Assembly (NCBI RefSeq): GCF_001500045.1
Contig: NZ_LQIX01000026.1
Location: 1 to 41,453 of the forward strand
Direction: 5' to 3'
Length of the DNA: 41,453 nt
Source: Mycobacterium sp. GA-1199
Lineage (GTDB): Bacteria; Actinomycetota; Actinomycetes; Mycobacteriales; Mycobacteriaceae
This document shows positions 14,468-23,158 of this stretch, piece by piece; position 1 is the first letter of the stretch, and every line of letters starts with the position of its first letter. Made by a program: the position numbers and the translations under genes. A model generated the notes under the pieces. The model ran no database searches, was not told the origin of the DNA, and was given only the letters and a program-made list of their open reading frames with translations.

Positions 14468-15766
14468 ATGGCGCACGCAAATTACGTCGGCAGAGTCGGG
14501 GCGTTAGCCGTGGCGCTGGGCATCGGGGTCGGTCTGGTCGCGACGCCCTGGGTGGCGTCCGCCAAGCCATCCGACGACACGAGTTCGTCGGCCCACTCTT
14601 CAGCGGCAAACACGCCAAAGGCACCGAAAGCACCCAAGCCTGAGAAGAGCGTGTCTGTCTCCAAGAACGGTGTGGTGAAGAAACAAAGCGGGACCGCGTT
14701 CGCCTCCACCCCGATAGGCAGCACCGGCACCAAAGCCAAAGCCAAAGGCGATAACGCCACCGCCACCGTGGCCAGCGGCAACAAGAGCAAAGCCACCGCG
14801 ACCGGCACCAATGCCAACGCCACCGCAGCAGGCGGCGACAATAACTACGCCACCGTCAAGGGCAACAACAGCTACGCAAGGGCCGGCAGCGGCAGTACCG
14901 ACGAAGACAACAGCAACAACACCGCCCGAGTCACCGGCGATAACAGTCGAGCTGTCGCAGGTGAGGGCACCGGCAATCACAACAACACCGCCACCGCCAC
15001 CGGTGACAACGCCTACGCCTTCGCCGGAACAGGGAGTGACAACAACGCCAATACCGCCACTGCCGCAGCAAGCGGACCCAACAGTCTAGCCAATGCCTAC
15101 GCTGGTATCGGCGACAGCAACACCGGCAACACGGCCACCGCGACGGCCACCGGGACCAACACCAAGGCCTATGCCACCGCCGCTCTCGGCGGCAGTGGCG
15201 GCAATTCCAACACCGCCAGCGCCACCGCCACCAATACCGGCGGGCCCAGCTTTGTTCAGGCGTACGCCGAGGCAGGTACGAACGGGACAAATAACACCGC
15301 GGCTGCTACCAACGTCGTCGGCAGCGACTGTGGCAGTTGCGCCAGCTACGTCGTGGCATATGCCGGTAATGACGGCACCGGTTCTCACGACAACACCGCC
15401 ACCGCCACCAATAGCGCCGTCGAGGGTGATGTCTCGGCAGTCGCGGGCTACGGCGGCAACAACGGCGGCAACACCGCCACGGCCACCAACACCGGCGCTC
15501 AGGCCAGGATCTTTGCGTACGCGGGCTTTGGGGCTAACAACATCGACAATTCCGCCACCGCCACGAACAGCGTCGCGAGCGCGCCCGAGGTGCGGGCGGA
15601 AGCTGGCGTGGGAGCGGGAAACAGCAACAACACGGCCACCGCCACCGTCACTGACCTCGACAGCTTCCTACAAACCCTCGCTCAAGCAGGAAACGGCAGC
15701 GATAACACCGGTTGGACCGCCACAGCCTCTAATGGCGGCACCGACATCCAACCACCACCCGAGTGA
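14468..15766 (+). CDS. secreted Asn/Thr/Ala-rich tandem repeat protein, probable beta-solenoid
   Basis: This encodes 432 aa. The N-terminus MAHANYVGRVGALAVALGIG is a signal peptide style shared by many large secreted mycobacterial proteins, cleaved near AKPSD. A Lys/Pro linker (PKAPKAPKPEK) follows. From about residue 75 to the end come 11 or so imperfect repeats of 23-34 residues, consensus NTATATxTxxxxxxAYAGxGxxN. The alternating small residues and regular Asn and Gly suggest a stacked beta-helix like adhesin head repeats. One repeat carries DCGSC. AAGGAG precedes ATG 14468. It is most likely exported and surface exposed. No enzymatic domain is visible. Confidence 0.8.
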   Translation: MAHANYVGRVGALAVALGIGVGLVATPWVASAKPSDDTSSSAHSSAANTPKAPKAPKPEKSVSVSKNGVVKKQSGTAFASTPIGSTGTKAKAKGDNATATVASGNKSKATATGTNANATAAGGDNNYATVKGNNSYARAGSGSTDEDNSNNTARVTGDNSRAVAGEGTGNHNNTATATGDNAYAFAGTGSDNNANTATAAASGPNSLANAYAGIGDSNTGNTATATATGTNTKAYATAALGGSGGNSNTASATATNTGGPSFVQAYAEAGTNGTNNTAAATNVVGSDCGSCASYVVAYAGNDGTGSHDNTATATNSAVEGDVSAVAGYGGNNGGNTATATNTGAQARIFAYAGFGANNIDNSATATNSVASAPEVRAEAGVGAGNSNNTATATVTDLDSFLQTLAQAGNGSDNTGWTATASNGGTDIQPPPE

Positions 15767-16045
15767 CACCCGTTTTGAATTAGGGCGGAGCCCGGCTCGA
15801 CTGATCTAGTGTTCGGCTCGCGTCACCAATGATGTGGGCCGGCCCGCCGCGTGCGAGGCGTCGCAACGCGCGGCCCGAGCCGTTCTCGGCGACGACGCGC
15901 TGTGGGGGCGCAGCGGCGGTGGTACCCGCCCCGACACGCGCAATTGCCATAGCTTTTTCAGACCGGTTATTTCCTGTTGTGACCTGGGGGATGCAGAGGA
16001 CCGGTCGCCGCATCGCTGACACAGTCCCCCGCAGGGTTGGCAGCC
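15767..16045. other. 279 bp without a recognisable gene
   Basis: This region lies between the repeat-protein stop and the conserved leader of the right paralogue. No open frame with a ribosome site and no strong hairpin followed by T residues was found. Confidence 0.5.
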
Positions 16046-16170
16046 TTTTCCCAGGTCAATGAAAGTCATTTGCTGCCGTACGCAAGAAACGCCCAGAGAC
16101 ACCTGTGTATTAGCTGTGAGAACCCTTGTCGGTGCCGTAAATTCGTCTTGGTTCCGGCAGTTCAGACGGT
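16046..16170 (+). promoter_or_regulatory. conserved leader of the right secreted paralogue, with Zur-like palindrome
   Basis: The 33-bp block is at 16046-16078; its reverse-strand core AGCAAATGACTTTCA matches the remembered Zur consensus at 12 of 15 positions. Further islands shared with the left copy are CAAgAAaCGCC, TGTCGGTgcCGTAaATTC (about 16127-16144) and GCAGTTCAGACGGT (16157-16170). TAAATT at 16138-16143 (TAGATT in the other copy) fits the TANNNT pattern of a mycobacterial -10 box. Confidence 0.65.
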
Positions 16171-16218
16171 GATGCTGCCACCGGTTGGGAATTCTTCACA
16201 GTAGTCAAGGGGGATGAA

Positions 16219-16674
16219 ATGAAGAAAACGGCCCTCGGTTTGCTGGCGGTGGTTTCAATAGCCGGGGTGGGAGTGCTGCCGCTCGCGCCGACAGCTTCGG
16301 CCCTCCCGTCGATCACCATTCCCTTGGCTGATCCAGGTGACGACGGCGGCGGCAGTGATGATGGCTGCGGCACTGGCGGCGTTGGCGGCGGGGAGGGTGG
16401 CGTCGGCGGCAACGGCGGCGGCTGTGGAGGCGGCTCTCAGGGAGGCGGCAACGTGCCCGGCCCCGGCGACAACCCGTCCGGCCCTCAGGCCGCCTTGAAC
16501 ACCGCCCGGGAGAACCTCAACGACCTGCGGCAGGCCAAACCCAAAGACCGCGAGGCCATCAAGGACGCCCGTCAAACCGTCAAAGACGCCCGCAAAGCCG
16601 TCAAGGAGGACCGCAAGGCTGCCAAGGACGCCGCCAAGAACGGCGGCAGCACCAACCCCGGCAGCGGCACGTAA
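16219..16674 (+). CDS. secreted Gly-rich/charged-helix protein, right paralogue
   Basis: This encodes 151 aa. Signal peptide MKKTALGLLAVVSIAGVGVL to TASA, then an acidic/glycine-rich region (DPGDDGGGSDDG, GGSQGGGNVPGPGDN) with two cysteines, then a Lys/Asp/Arg helix (REAIKDARQTVKDARKAVKE) likely to form a coiled coil. A strong AAGGGGG ribosome site lies just upstream. ATG 16219 is used; an ATG at 16214 hits a stop after one codon. It is paralogous to 13538-13936. A surface, matrix or DNA-binding role after export is possible, none is shown. Confidence 0.75.
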   Translation: MKKTALGLLAVVSIAGVGVLPLAPTASALPSITIPLADPGDDGGGSDDGCGTGGVGGGEGGVGGNGGGCGGGSQGGGNVPGPGDNPSGPQAALNTARENLNDLRQAKPKDREAIKDARQTVKDARKAVKEDRKAAKDAAKNGGSTNPGSGT

Positions 16675-16950
16675 CAGGCCACGCCGCGCCGCTTCGGACC
16701 AGTCGGCGGGTCACTGGCCGACGACCGAAACCTGCCCGCCTCTAACGGTGGCACCGACCCCAGCCAGCACCAGAGTGAGAGCTAACGGGAGACGATTGGC
16801 GCTGGCTTGTCACTGTCTCAGAAGCGTTTGGCGTAGTCCGCGAGACAGGCACTCGTGAGACGAACTTCTGAGACAACCTGGCCTTGGGGAACGCCTTGCG
16901 GGATGCTTCTCGACAGAGGTCTCATATGTGCTCTGATTTGAGACATGCGC

Positions 16951-18789
16951 TCAATCTGCGTCGTGCGGTTCTTTGGACCAATTGATGACCTCATCGACGA
17001 CGGCCCGTATGGATGGCAGTTCCACACCGGCCAGGTCGAGTTCGTGGACGACGCTTCGTACGCCGTCTGCGGTCGTGATGGGTAGGCCGTAGTGCTCCTC
17101 GGCATATGCTTTCCAGTCCACTGAGTCAGACGGTCCCTTACCTGTGGCGGTGCGACACTCATCTACCAGCTCATGCCAACCGGGGAAAGGCCCCCTCACG
17201 TAGTCGCGTATAGCCGCAGCAGGAAGTGCGAACAGTAGATCCTCTTCGGGCACGCCGAATAACTTCGGCGGCGGGAGGCCCTTGTCCTCGAACCGCTTGA
17301 TGAGTCGCACCAGTTTGACTTCTTCGCTGGACCGCTTGCGGTTCGAACGCTCCCAGATCGTCTGTGTGACAGTGGCGTCAGTGAGCACACCAAGCTTGAC
17401 GCCCAGTCGGGATGGGAACTCCCCGTCGATCAGTCCCTCCAGGTTCTTGGTGCCGTGAATTGGGATGATGAGCACTCCCGCCGCATCAAGCGCTGGCGAG
17501 GCGTACTCGTCAAGTACCGCCTCATCTAGCGGTCCCTCAACGAACAGGATGGCTCGGCGGAGCGATAGCACTGTAGCTGGGTGCATGCCGACTTCTGTGG
17601 CGAGTTCTTGTAGCAGCGGTGTGGCAGTACTTAGCACTGTCCGGGCCTGTGTCGAGGACGATTCGATGTCGCGGCTGATTTTCACGAATGTCACCCCATC
17701 ACCCGAGGCCCGCAGAAACTCCTCGTGATGCGAGGCGGCCACAACCGTGAACCCGCAACTAACCATGCGTTGGCACCAGCGCACGACACTGGCCACAGCC
17801 GAGGGATGCAGATGGGCTTCGGGCTCATCGACGAAAATGACGTTGCCCGAGAACGGCTCAACTGTAGGGAAACCCAACCCTGTAATCTCCTGACTTTCTT
17901 CCATGAGCCACAAAGCGAGTTGAACTGCAATCGACATCCAGCGCGAGGAACCCCTACCGAAGGATTCGAGCGCATGCCGGTCTTCCTCACCCCGTGGCCT
18001 GAACCAGAGTGATACACCGGGCGAGCTTTCCCATCGGGTGGGAACGTCGAATTCTGCTTCAATGGAACCGTCGATGAAGTTGGGCAACAAGTCTGTGGCA
18101 AGAGAGCCAAGTTGGTTCACACGCTGACGTATCTCGGGTGACACCTCCCAAAGACCGAGGGATTCGTCATAGTCCATCGGCTCTAGCCACTGCGTTTTGA
18201 TGTTCTCTCCATCAGAGACGGCGGTCAGGTCGGCTAGCGCTGAGGTGGCCCATCCGTTCACATCGTCGAATTGCCAACCGAGAAACAATGGGCGTGGCCG
18301 CGGTCCTTCTATGTGGAAAGTATCGAACTTTACCTCGAAAATTTTCTTTTCAAGGCGGTTCCTCATATCAGCTGCAAGTTCTAGGTAATACCGAGCGAGA
18401 TCGCCGAATAGGAGCCCGGCTTTTTCAGAGTGACTGAAAAACCACACCTGAATGGGCAGATTCGGTTCAGCTGCCCCGCCATTCGCGTCCACGTCGGCCT
18501 GCGCCGGGGACTTGGCGAGCACACTGTCGTCGAACGGTACGCCCTGCTCCAAGTCAAAAAGCACCGCTCCAAGGGGAGGCAGGAAGTAGTCCGCTCCTCG
18601 AATACCCCGCACAGGTGGCCCGATGGCGTGACCCGGCATATTCTGCGGCGCAAGTGTGCCGTAGATGGCTTCAAGGATGTTGGTCTTGCCTACATCATTC
18701 TTACCGAAGAGCACAGTAAATGGCCCTACGTCGAACTCCACAGATTCCACTGAACGGTAGTTGTAAAGCGAAACCCGGGACACGCGCAC
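16951..18789 (-). CDS. OLD-family ATPase with TOPRIM nuclease-like domain
   Basis: This encodes 612 aa. The ABC-type ATPase has Walker A FGKNDVGKTN (28-37), a degenerate signature FGRGSSR near 278, Walker B VIFVDEPEAHLHPS (317-330) and a histidine switch ASHHEE (352-357). The C-terminal TOPRIM domain begins AILFVEGPLDEAVLDEY with E418, has the IIPIHGTKNL turn, and then GVLTDATV, where the usual DxD has T473 for the second acid. OLD nucleases occur in phages, mobile elements and defence systems and cut or process DNA. This is a single-gene (class 1-like) version with no helicase partner beside it. Role here, defence or interference between elements, is inference. Confidence 0.85.
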   Translation of the reverse strand: MRVSRVSLYNYRSVESVEFDVGPFTVLFGKNDVGKTNILEAIYGTLAPQNMPGHAIGPPVRGIRGADYFLPPLGAVLFDLEQGVPFDDSVLAKSPAQADVDANGGAAEPNLPIQVWFFSHSEKAGLLFGDLARYYLELAADMRNRLEKKIFEVKFDTFHIEGPRPRPLFLGWQFDDVNGWATSALADLTAVSDGENIKTQWLEPMDYDESLGLWEVSPEIRQRVNQLGSLATDLLPNFIDGSIEAEFDVPTRWESSPGVSLWFRPRGEEDRHALESFGRGSSRWMSIAVQLALWLMEESQEITGLGFPTVEPFSGNVIFVDEPEAHLHPSAVASVVRWCQRMVSCGFTVVAASHHEEFLRASGDGVTFVKISRDIESSSTQARTVLSTATPLLQELATEVGMHPATVLSLRRAILFVEGPLDEAVLDEYASPALDAAGVLIIPIHGTKNLEGLIDGEFPSRLGVKLGVLTDATVTQTIWERSNRKRSSEEVKLVRLIKRFEDKGLPPPKLFGVPEEDLLFALPAAAIRDYVRGPFPGWHELVDECRTATGKGPSDSVDWKAYAEEHYGLPITTADGVRSVVHELDLAGVELPSIRAVVDEVINWSKEPHDAD

Positions 18790-19182
18790 GAACTAAATCT
18801 ATATCGTCGGCGTCCGCAAACATCTGTGGGCAAGGTACGAATGGGCTCTGTCTTGACACTCCCCGCCGTCTGCTCAGGCAGCTTGGGGATCAAACGAAGG
18901 CGGACGTGCACCCGTCGTCCGAACGATGCTTCTGATGTCGGCGATCCTCCCTTTGTATCCTGCACACAGATCTGCACGTGCCGGTGACCCAACGCGCCCT
19001 CTCGGATTAAGGCCGGTATTGGCCCGGCATTAGCCGGTTCGAGCGAAGCCGACCTAGCCGCAACCCTATTACCAGCAGCGTGCTCGCCGACTATGAGTTC
19101 GCCAGACCCGGCTCCAGACGCCGTTGCGTTGAGGGACGATGCGACATATGACATCGAACCGGGGTGAGGTGGAGGTCGGATC
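18790..19182. other. 393 bp without a recognisable gene
   Basis: This is the shared upstream region of the OLD gene (leftward) and a secreted protein gene (rightward). Both promoters must lie here. No strong palindrome or open frame with a ribosome site was seen. Confidence 0.5.
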
Positions 19183-19659
19183 ATGAAGATCATCGCGACT
19201 GCAATCGCCGCGGGCGTGATCGGCGGCGTAGCTGTACTGTCCAGCGGAATAACTGCCGCGCACGCTGACGACACGATCCCCAACGCCAACTGCACGCCAA
19301 ACACCGACTGCTACCACAGTTATCTTTACGGACGCGACTGGTCGCTGGCCAAGTACATGTACCTGGTAGGCCGAGGCACGCACCCGAGCGACCTGCTCGG
19401 CTACGTAGCGAATCCCGAGCCTGCCGTCGCCTTCTGCCGAGGCGTGGAGGCCGACGCCAGTTCCACCGGCTACCCGCCCGGCGACGTACACCACTTTCGG
19501 GGCGGGTGCATGGATACCGTGCTCACCCAGATGGCAGCCTACGACCCCAACATGGACATGACGAGGGCGTTCTTGTCGATGATGGGCCAAGGGATGCCGA
19601 ACGCGGCGCACAGCGACCACTACCCCGCGGCACCCAATTGGCGGGCCTACTACGGGTAG
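19183..19659 (+). CDS. secreted hypothetical protein
   Basis: This encodes 158 aa. A signal peptide (MKIIATAIAAGVIGGVAVLS, cleaved near AHADD) leads a mature domain with four cysteines (NCTPNTDC, FCRGVE, GGCMDT) and a YLYGRDWSLAKYMYLVGRG segment. GTGGAGG gives a good ribosome site. The Cys layout recalls small exported mycobacterial proteins of DUF732 type, but the match is not convincing enough to name the family. It is probably exported and disulfide bonded. Confidence 0.7.
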   Translation: MKIIATAIAAGVIGGVAVLSSGITAAHADDTIPNANCTPNTDCYHSYLYGRDWSLAKYMYLVGRGTHPSDLLGYVANPEPAVAFCRGVEADASSTGYPPGDVHHFRGGCMDTVLTQMAAYDPNMDMTRAFLSMMGQGMPNAAHSDHYPAAPNWRAYYG

Positions 19660-19827
19660 CGGGCACCGGAGCCATTCCCGGTGCGCCGTCAGCGCCCACG
19701 ACCGCCAGGCCTCCATGGACTAGCAGTACCCCCTCACATAGGTGGCCCTCGATGCCGTTCTGGGCCTTACGTGTAACGCATCCTGCCGTCTGTTACCGCC
19801 CCTTACGAGGGAGTGAAGGAGACACCG

Positions 19828-20384
19828 ATGCGCCTTGAGGAAACGCCGATTTTCTCCCGCGTCAAAATCACCGCTGCTGGTTCCATCAACATCGCTGAGA
19901 CAACAAATCTGCTGAGGTCAGAGGTAATTTCCTGGACGAGCCTGGAGCCGAGTGACGATCTCGTCGCGGATGTCGATGTGCGCGGCGTTCTCGTTACTGG
20001 GAGTGAACTTCATTGGATGGCGGGAGACGCCGAGGTTCAAATGATCGAATTGCCGCATTACGCGGGCATGCCAAAAGACCTCATAAGCAAGCGCGCCCCG
20101 TCGAGAGCCCAAGTGGCTCGAAGGCGTATTCCGACAGCCCGGATGGATGGCCGCCACTCATCTGGGCATCTGAAACCCTGCACCGCGCATTCAAGTACAC
20201 CGACTACGACACGGCGGTCGAGATCTTCCTGTGCGCTCTATCGGTGGCACCAGACGATCTACGCCCGATGCTGCTGGCGGGCCTAAGGGCAAATCACGCC
20301 ATAGTGTTGCGCCATGGATATCCCCAGCCGTGGCAAAAACAAAAAATGCCGGACAAAGGCATGTTAGATGTTCTTCGACTCTGA
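19828..20384 (+). pseudogene. hypothetical gene split by a frameshift
   Basis: Two frames together look like one protein. The first starts MRLEETPIFSRVKI at ATG 19828 and remains protein-like to about KRAPS near 20100. The second, one frame back, continues VESPSGSKAYSDSPDGWPP to the stop at 20384 and contains a good helical C-terminus (TAVEIFLCALSVAPDDLRPM). Adding one base in the CCCC run at 20096-20099 would join them. This could be a real mutation, a sequencing error or a programmed -1 shift. Function unknown. Confidence 0.5.
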
Positions 20385-20613
20385 CCCGCCTTCCGTCACC
20401 TGATTCCCGTTCCGTTCCCTTTGTCGTGTCATCCAGGCTCGCGCAACCTCCGATAATCAGAAAGATTCGTAATGCCGATCTAAGACTTGATGTGGCGATT
20501 CGTTAGGGCCCGGACGCGAGCGGCCAGCAACCTTTTTTGGCGGCAGCTCGTTGTCGCAATACGATAGATTGAGGGCATCCGGCCAGAGGAACAGAACTGA
20601 GGCAGATCCAACG

Positions 20614-20862
20614 ATGCACAGAGGCGTCAGTCGAGGCGAAACGGGTCTGCTCGTGGACTCGTTGCAGTCCGAGCGCAGGGCTGCGCTACAGCTGGTTGCG
20701 GAGAATGGAGGCGGTTCAGATCGGGTCGAACGGGCCGCCTACGTCCTCATTCAATCTGTAGAAACTTCCAACCGCGACCTCGCCCTCGGCATCTGGCGTG
20801 CAGCGGGGATCGAGCCGCGTAAACGCCGCAGGCGAGGACGGCCTCGAAAAAGGGCTGCCTAA
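20614..20862 (+). CDS. small protein with AT-hook-like C-terminus
   Basis: This encodes 82 aa. A helical body (SLQSERRAALQLVAE, SNRDLALGIWRAAGIEP) is followed by a very basic tail KRRRRGRPRKRAA, which contains the GRP core of an AT-hook. AT-hooks insert into the minor groove, as in the nucleoid protein Lsr2. ATG 20614 is preferred over an upstream TTG. It may be the element's DNA-binding regulator or silencer. It stands alone between regions with no clear genes. Confidence 0.6.
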   Translation: MHRGVSRGETGLLVDSLQSERRAALQLVAENGGGSDRVERAAYVLIQSVETSNRDLALGIWRAAGIEPRKRRRRGRPRKRAA

Positions 20863-21457
20863 AATCACTTCGGTGGCACCGAATTGTGCAAATTCAATAG
20901 GTTGCAGCTACTCCAGCGGCTCTTGATCTGCTGAATCCCTAAAGGCCCCGGCGGGGCAGCTCAAAATATTAGTCATTTGCGCTACAGGTTTCTTGACGTT
21001 TGACCTCAACGGGATGGAGTGAACCGAACCGTTGGGCGCTTTCCACAACGATTGACCGGTGGGACCCCACCGCGCAATCCCCGCAGCACTCTCGGCAGCG
21101 ACCGACCTTCTACACAGCGGCTTTGGGGGCAGTCTTCGTGTGCGATTGCGGGCGAGTTCTCGCCCGATAACCTGCCGCATGGTGCAGCTCACTGACCTAT
21201 ATTTTCGCAGCTGAGCATTGCCAAAAGCATGTCGGCTATCCGAAGATGCCGGGCGAACCACCGCGCGTCCAGCCGAGCAAGAAGGTCGCCGCCAACTGGG
21301 ATGACGAGGGAAATGCGGTGTAGCCCAGCCGTAGCATGGCCCGCACCACCCCCGCCCGGCGCTAAGTACAGAACGGCAGCGGTCGGGTCCAGCGCCCCTT
21401 GCATCACCGCTGGGTCACAAGCGCGATTTGACCAGGCAGGGGTCGGCTAGCTCTGCA
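20863..21457. other. 595 bp without a confident gene
   Basis: Two leftward open frames exist here, 20908-21261 (117 codons) and 21189-21407 (72 codons, including VLYLAPGGGGAGHATAGLHR). They overlap and lack clear ribosome sites, so neither is called. The DNA may hold a decayed gene. Confidence 0.4.
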
Positions 21458-22468
21458 TCACACGAAGTACGGCGGTTTACGGCCCCGCTGAATGTTGTCG
21501 AGTTTCTCGACCGAACGAGATTGGAGCCGTTCGATTTCCTTGAAGTGTGAGCTCAGTTGCGTCGAGTTCGAGCGAATCCCGGCCTCGACGGACCTTGTGG
21601 AAGCGTCGAGCGACCTCGTCGAATAGTTGAGCGAGTCAAGGCTGGTCGCTACCCCGCTCATCTGCGCTGAGACTTGTCCAATTGAGGACTTCACTTCCGC
21701 GAGCGCTGATGTGAGAGATTCGGTCATTCTACCGAGCGCCTGGCCGAGGTTCGCGAACCCAGCGACCATGATCGAGTTGCCCCGCATCAGCAGGAATGTT
21801 TTCGCAAATTCTGGATCTTTATGAGCGGGCCGGGTAATCTGACTTATCCGTTGCGAAACACCCTGGCTCACATGAAGTTTAGCGGTTGCGTCTAGGGAAA
21901 CAGCAAACGGGTCTACCGGGCCTTCGTATCGGGAGGCCAGAATGGCGTATTCAGCCGCAATGTTATTGATGAGATTAACGCTATCAATGAATTCACCGAG
22001 TTCGGTCGTCGCGTTCTCGATGGCAGTCCAAAACGGCACATATGCGGTCTCGCGGAACTCTTCCTCCGCGCTGTCGAGGTAACGATGAGCGCTGCTCAAA
22101 AATTCGGGTAGCAGACGGAATTGATCCACGGCCAGATTATTTTTTTCCTGAAGCCGTGCAGCCAGGCTCTGCTGCTCTGTGGCGTGCCGCCGGAGTTTTT
22201 CTTGTCTTTCGCGCTCTTGCTGTTGTTGCTGGGCGGCCTGCTTCTGGCGTTCAGCGTCTGCCTTCTGTCTTTGATTTTTACTCCATCGAATCGCGAGAAC
22301 CGCCACAGCGATGACAAGCCAGACAACAATGCCGATGACGAAGCTTGACCCTACGCCTCGTTCCGCTATCGGCGTCGTGTTGTGGAGAACTTGCGTCTGG
22401 ATCAACTCGCCCGTCAGACCAACAACCATGGCTCCAACGAATAGTCCTACGACCACCAATATGCCCAT
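21458..22468 (-). CDS. membrane-anchored coiled-coil protein
   Basis: This encodes 336 aa. Two transmembrane helices (about residues 2-20 and 43-61) are followed by a Gln/Arg/Lys coiled coil (RQKQAAQQQQQERERQEKLR, about 66-110), a globular middle with aromatic helices, and a Ser/Thr-rich heptad-like region (SLDSLNYSTRSLDASTRSVE) near 270-310. The bulk is cytoplasmic if the first helix starts outside. It resembles no named family I know. Membrane coiled-coil proteins in mobile elements sometimes act in phage exclusion, but that is speculation. Start ATG 22468. Confidence 0.65.
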   Translation of the reverse strand: MGILVVVGLFVGAMVVGLTGELIQTQVLHNTTPIAERGVGSSFVIGIVVWLVIAVAVLAIRWSKNQRQKADAERQKQAAQQQQQERERQEKLRRHATEQQSLAARLQEKNNLAVDQFRLLPEFLSSAHRYLDSAEEEFRETAYVPFWTAIENATTELGEFIDSVNLINNIAAEYAILASRYEGPVDPFAVSLDATAKLHVSQGVSQRISQITRPAHKDPEFAKTFLLMRGNSIMVAGFANLGQALGRMTESLTSALAEVKSSIGQVSAQMSGVATSLDSLNYSTRSLDASTRSVEAGIRSNSTQLSSHFKEIERLQSRSVEKLDNIQRGRKPPYFV

Positions 22469-22564
22469 ATCGGGCCCCCCGTCCGGTTTCTACCTGCTCC
22501 GATGGACTTCCAAAGTGACGGAGTCATCGAGAGGGTCAGAATCATATGACAGAGGAGTGCCTAG

Positions 22565-22867
22565 TCAAGGAGGAATAGCAACTTCGGTCCCGTCCGTGGA
22601 CACCTTCGGTTCCTCGCGGCTGCGGCCCCGAGCGCGACCCTCGCGGAAGTCGTCGATCCACTGGCACACATAGGACGATCCTGGGAGGTTCCTTCGCGGA
22701 CACCACCGCTGCAGCGGGCCGGCGTTCTTTCGCGGAGTGATGGAGAGCGCCGAAAACAACGCGCTGGCCAAATCGCGGTCGGGCCCCTCCGGGCGCGACT
22801 CAGTGACGAGGTAGGCGAACCGGGCGAGAAAGTCGTCTTCGTCAAGACCATTGTGGGCCGAAACCAT
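22565..22867 (-). CDS. small hypothetical protein
   Basis: This encodes 100 aa. The sequence LDEDDFLARFAYLVTESRPE, RDLASALFSALSITPRKN and WIDDFREGRARGRSRE looks like a folded helical protein with two cysteines. An overlapping frame of similar length in the same strand reads as Arg/Ser-rich noise and is rejected. No clear ribosome site; the start is uncertain. No function can be assigned. Confidence 0.45.
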   Translation of the reverse strand: MVSAHNGLDEDDFLARFAYLVTESRPEGPDRDLASALFSALSITPRKNAGPLQRWCPRRNLPGSSYVCQWIDDFREGRARGRSREEPKVSTDGTEVAIPP

Positions 22868-22933
22868 CTGCGCGATGCTCTGTCAGACCTCATCGAACCC
22901 GTCTGCGCTCATCGGCAACCCTCATGCCCGAGC

Positions 22934-23158
22934 CTATGCGGCAGCAGCCTTCTTCTGGCTGCACCTTGGGTGCGAGCGCAAACCCAGCATCGACTCCAGA
23001 ACCAACAGAAACGGCGGATTCGGACCACCATGGGCGGCCTTTTCACTGGCATGCGCCCAGTCGATCAGAGCGGCGAGGTCTTTGATTAGCGCTGGGTTAT
23101 CGGCACCGTGAGCCCGGCAGATGCGCTCTAGAGTCTGGTTTTCGGCGTAGTCGATCAT
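22934..23158 (-). CDS. hypothetical protein, right member of an inverted paralogue pair
   Basis: This encodes 74 aa. It begins MIDYAENQTLERICRAHGAD and shares GGPNPPFLLVLES with the protein at 12390-12653; its C-terminus differs (SHPRCSQKKAAAA). GAGGAGG upstream of the ATG is a strong ribosome site. It is the last gene of the cargo before the right end of the element and faces inwards. The pair brackets about 10 kb of cargo. Confidence 0.7.
   Translation of the reverse strand: MIDYAENQTLERICRAHGADNPALIKDLAALIDWAHASEKAAHGGPNPPFLLVLESMLGLRSHPRCSQKKAAAA

Noticed and set aside
14931..15290. Antisense Arg/Trp-rich frames in the repeat gene
   Set aside because: They mirror the tandem DNA repeats and have no plausible fold.
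14468..15766. CRISPR-like repeat array
   Set aside because: The DNA repeats are irregular in length and keep an open reading frame; there are no constant repeats with unique spacers.
22561..22893. Alternative leftward frame overlapping the 100-aa gene
   Set aside because: Its translation is Arg/Ser/Thr/Pro-rich noise, while the other frame gives a helical protein.
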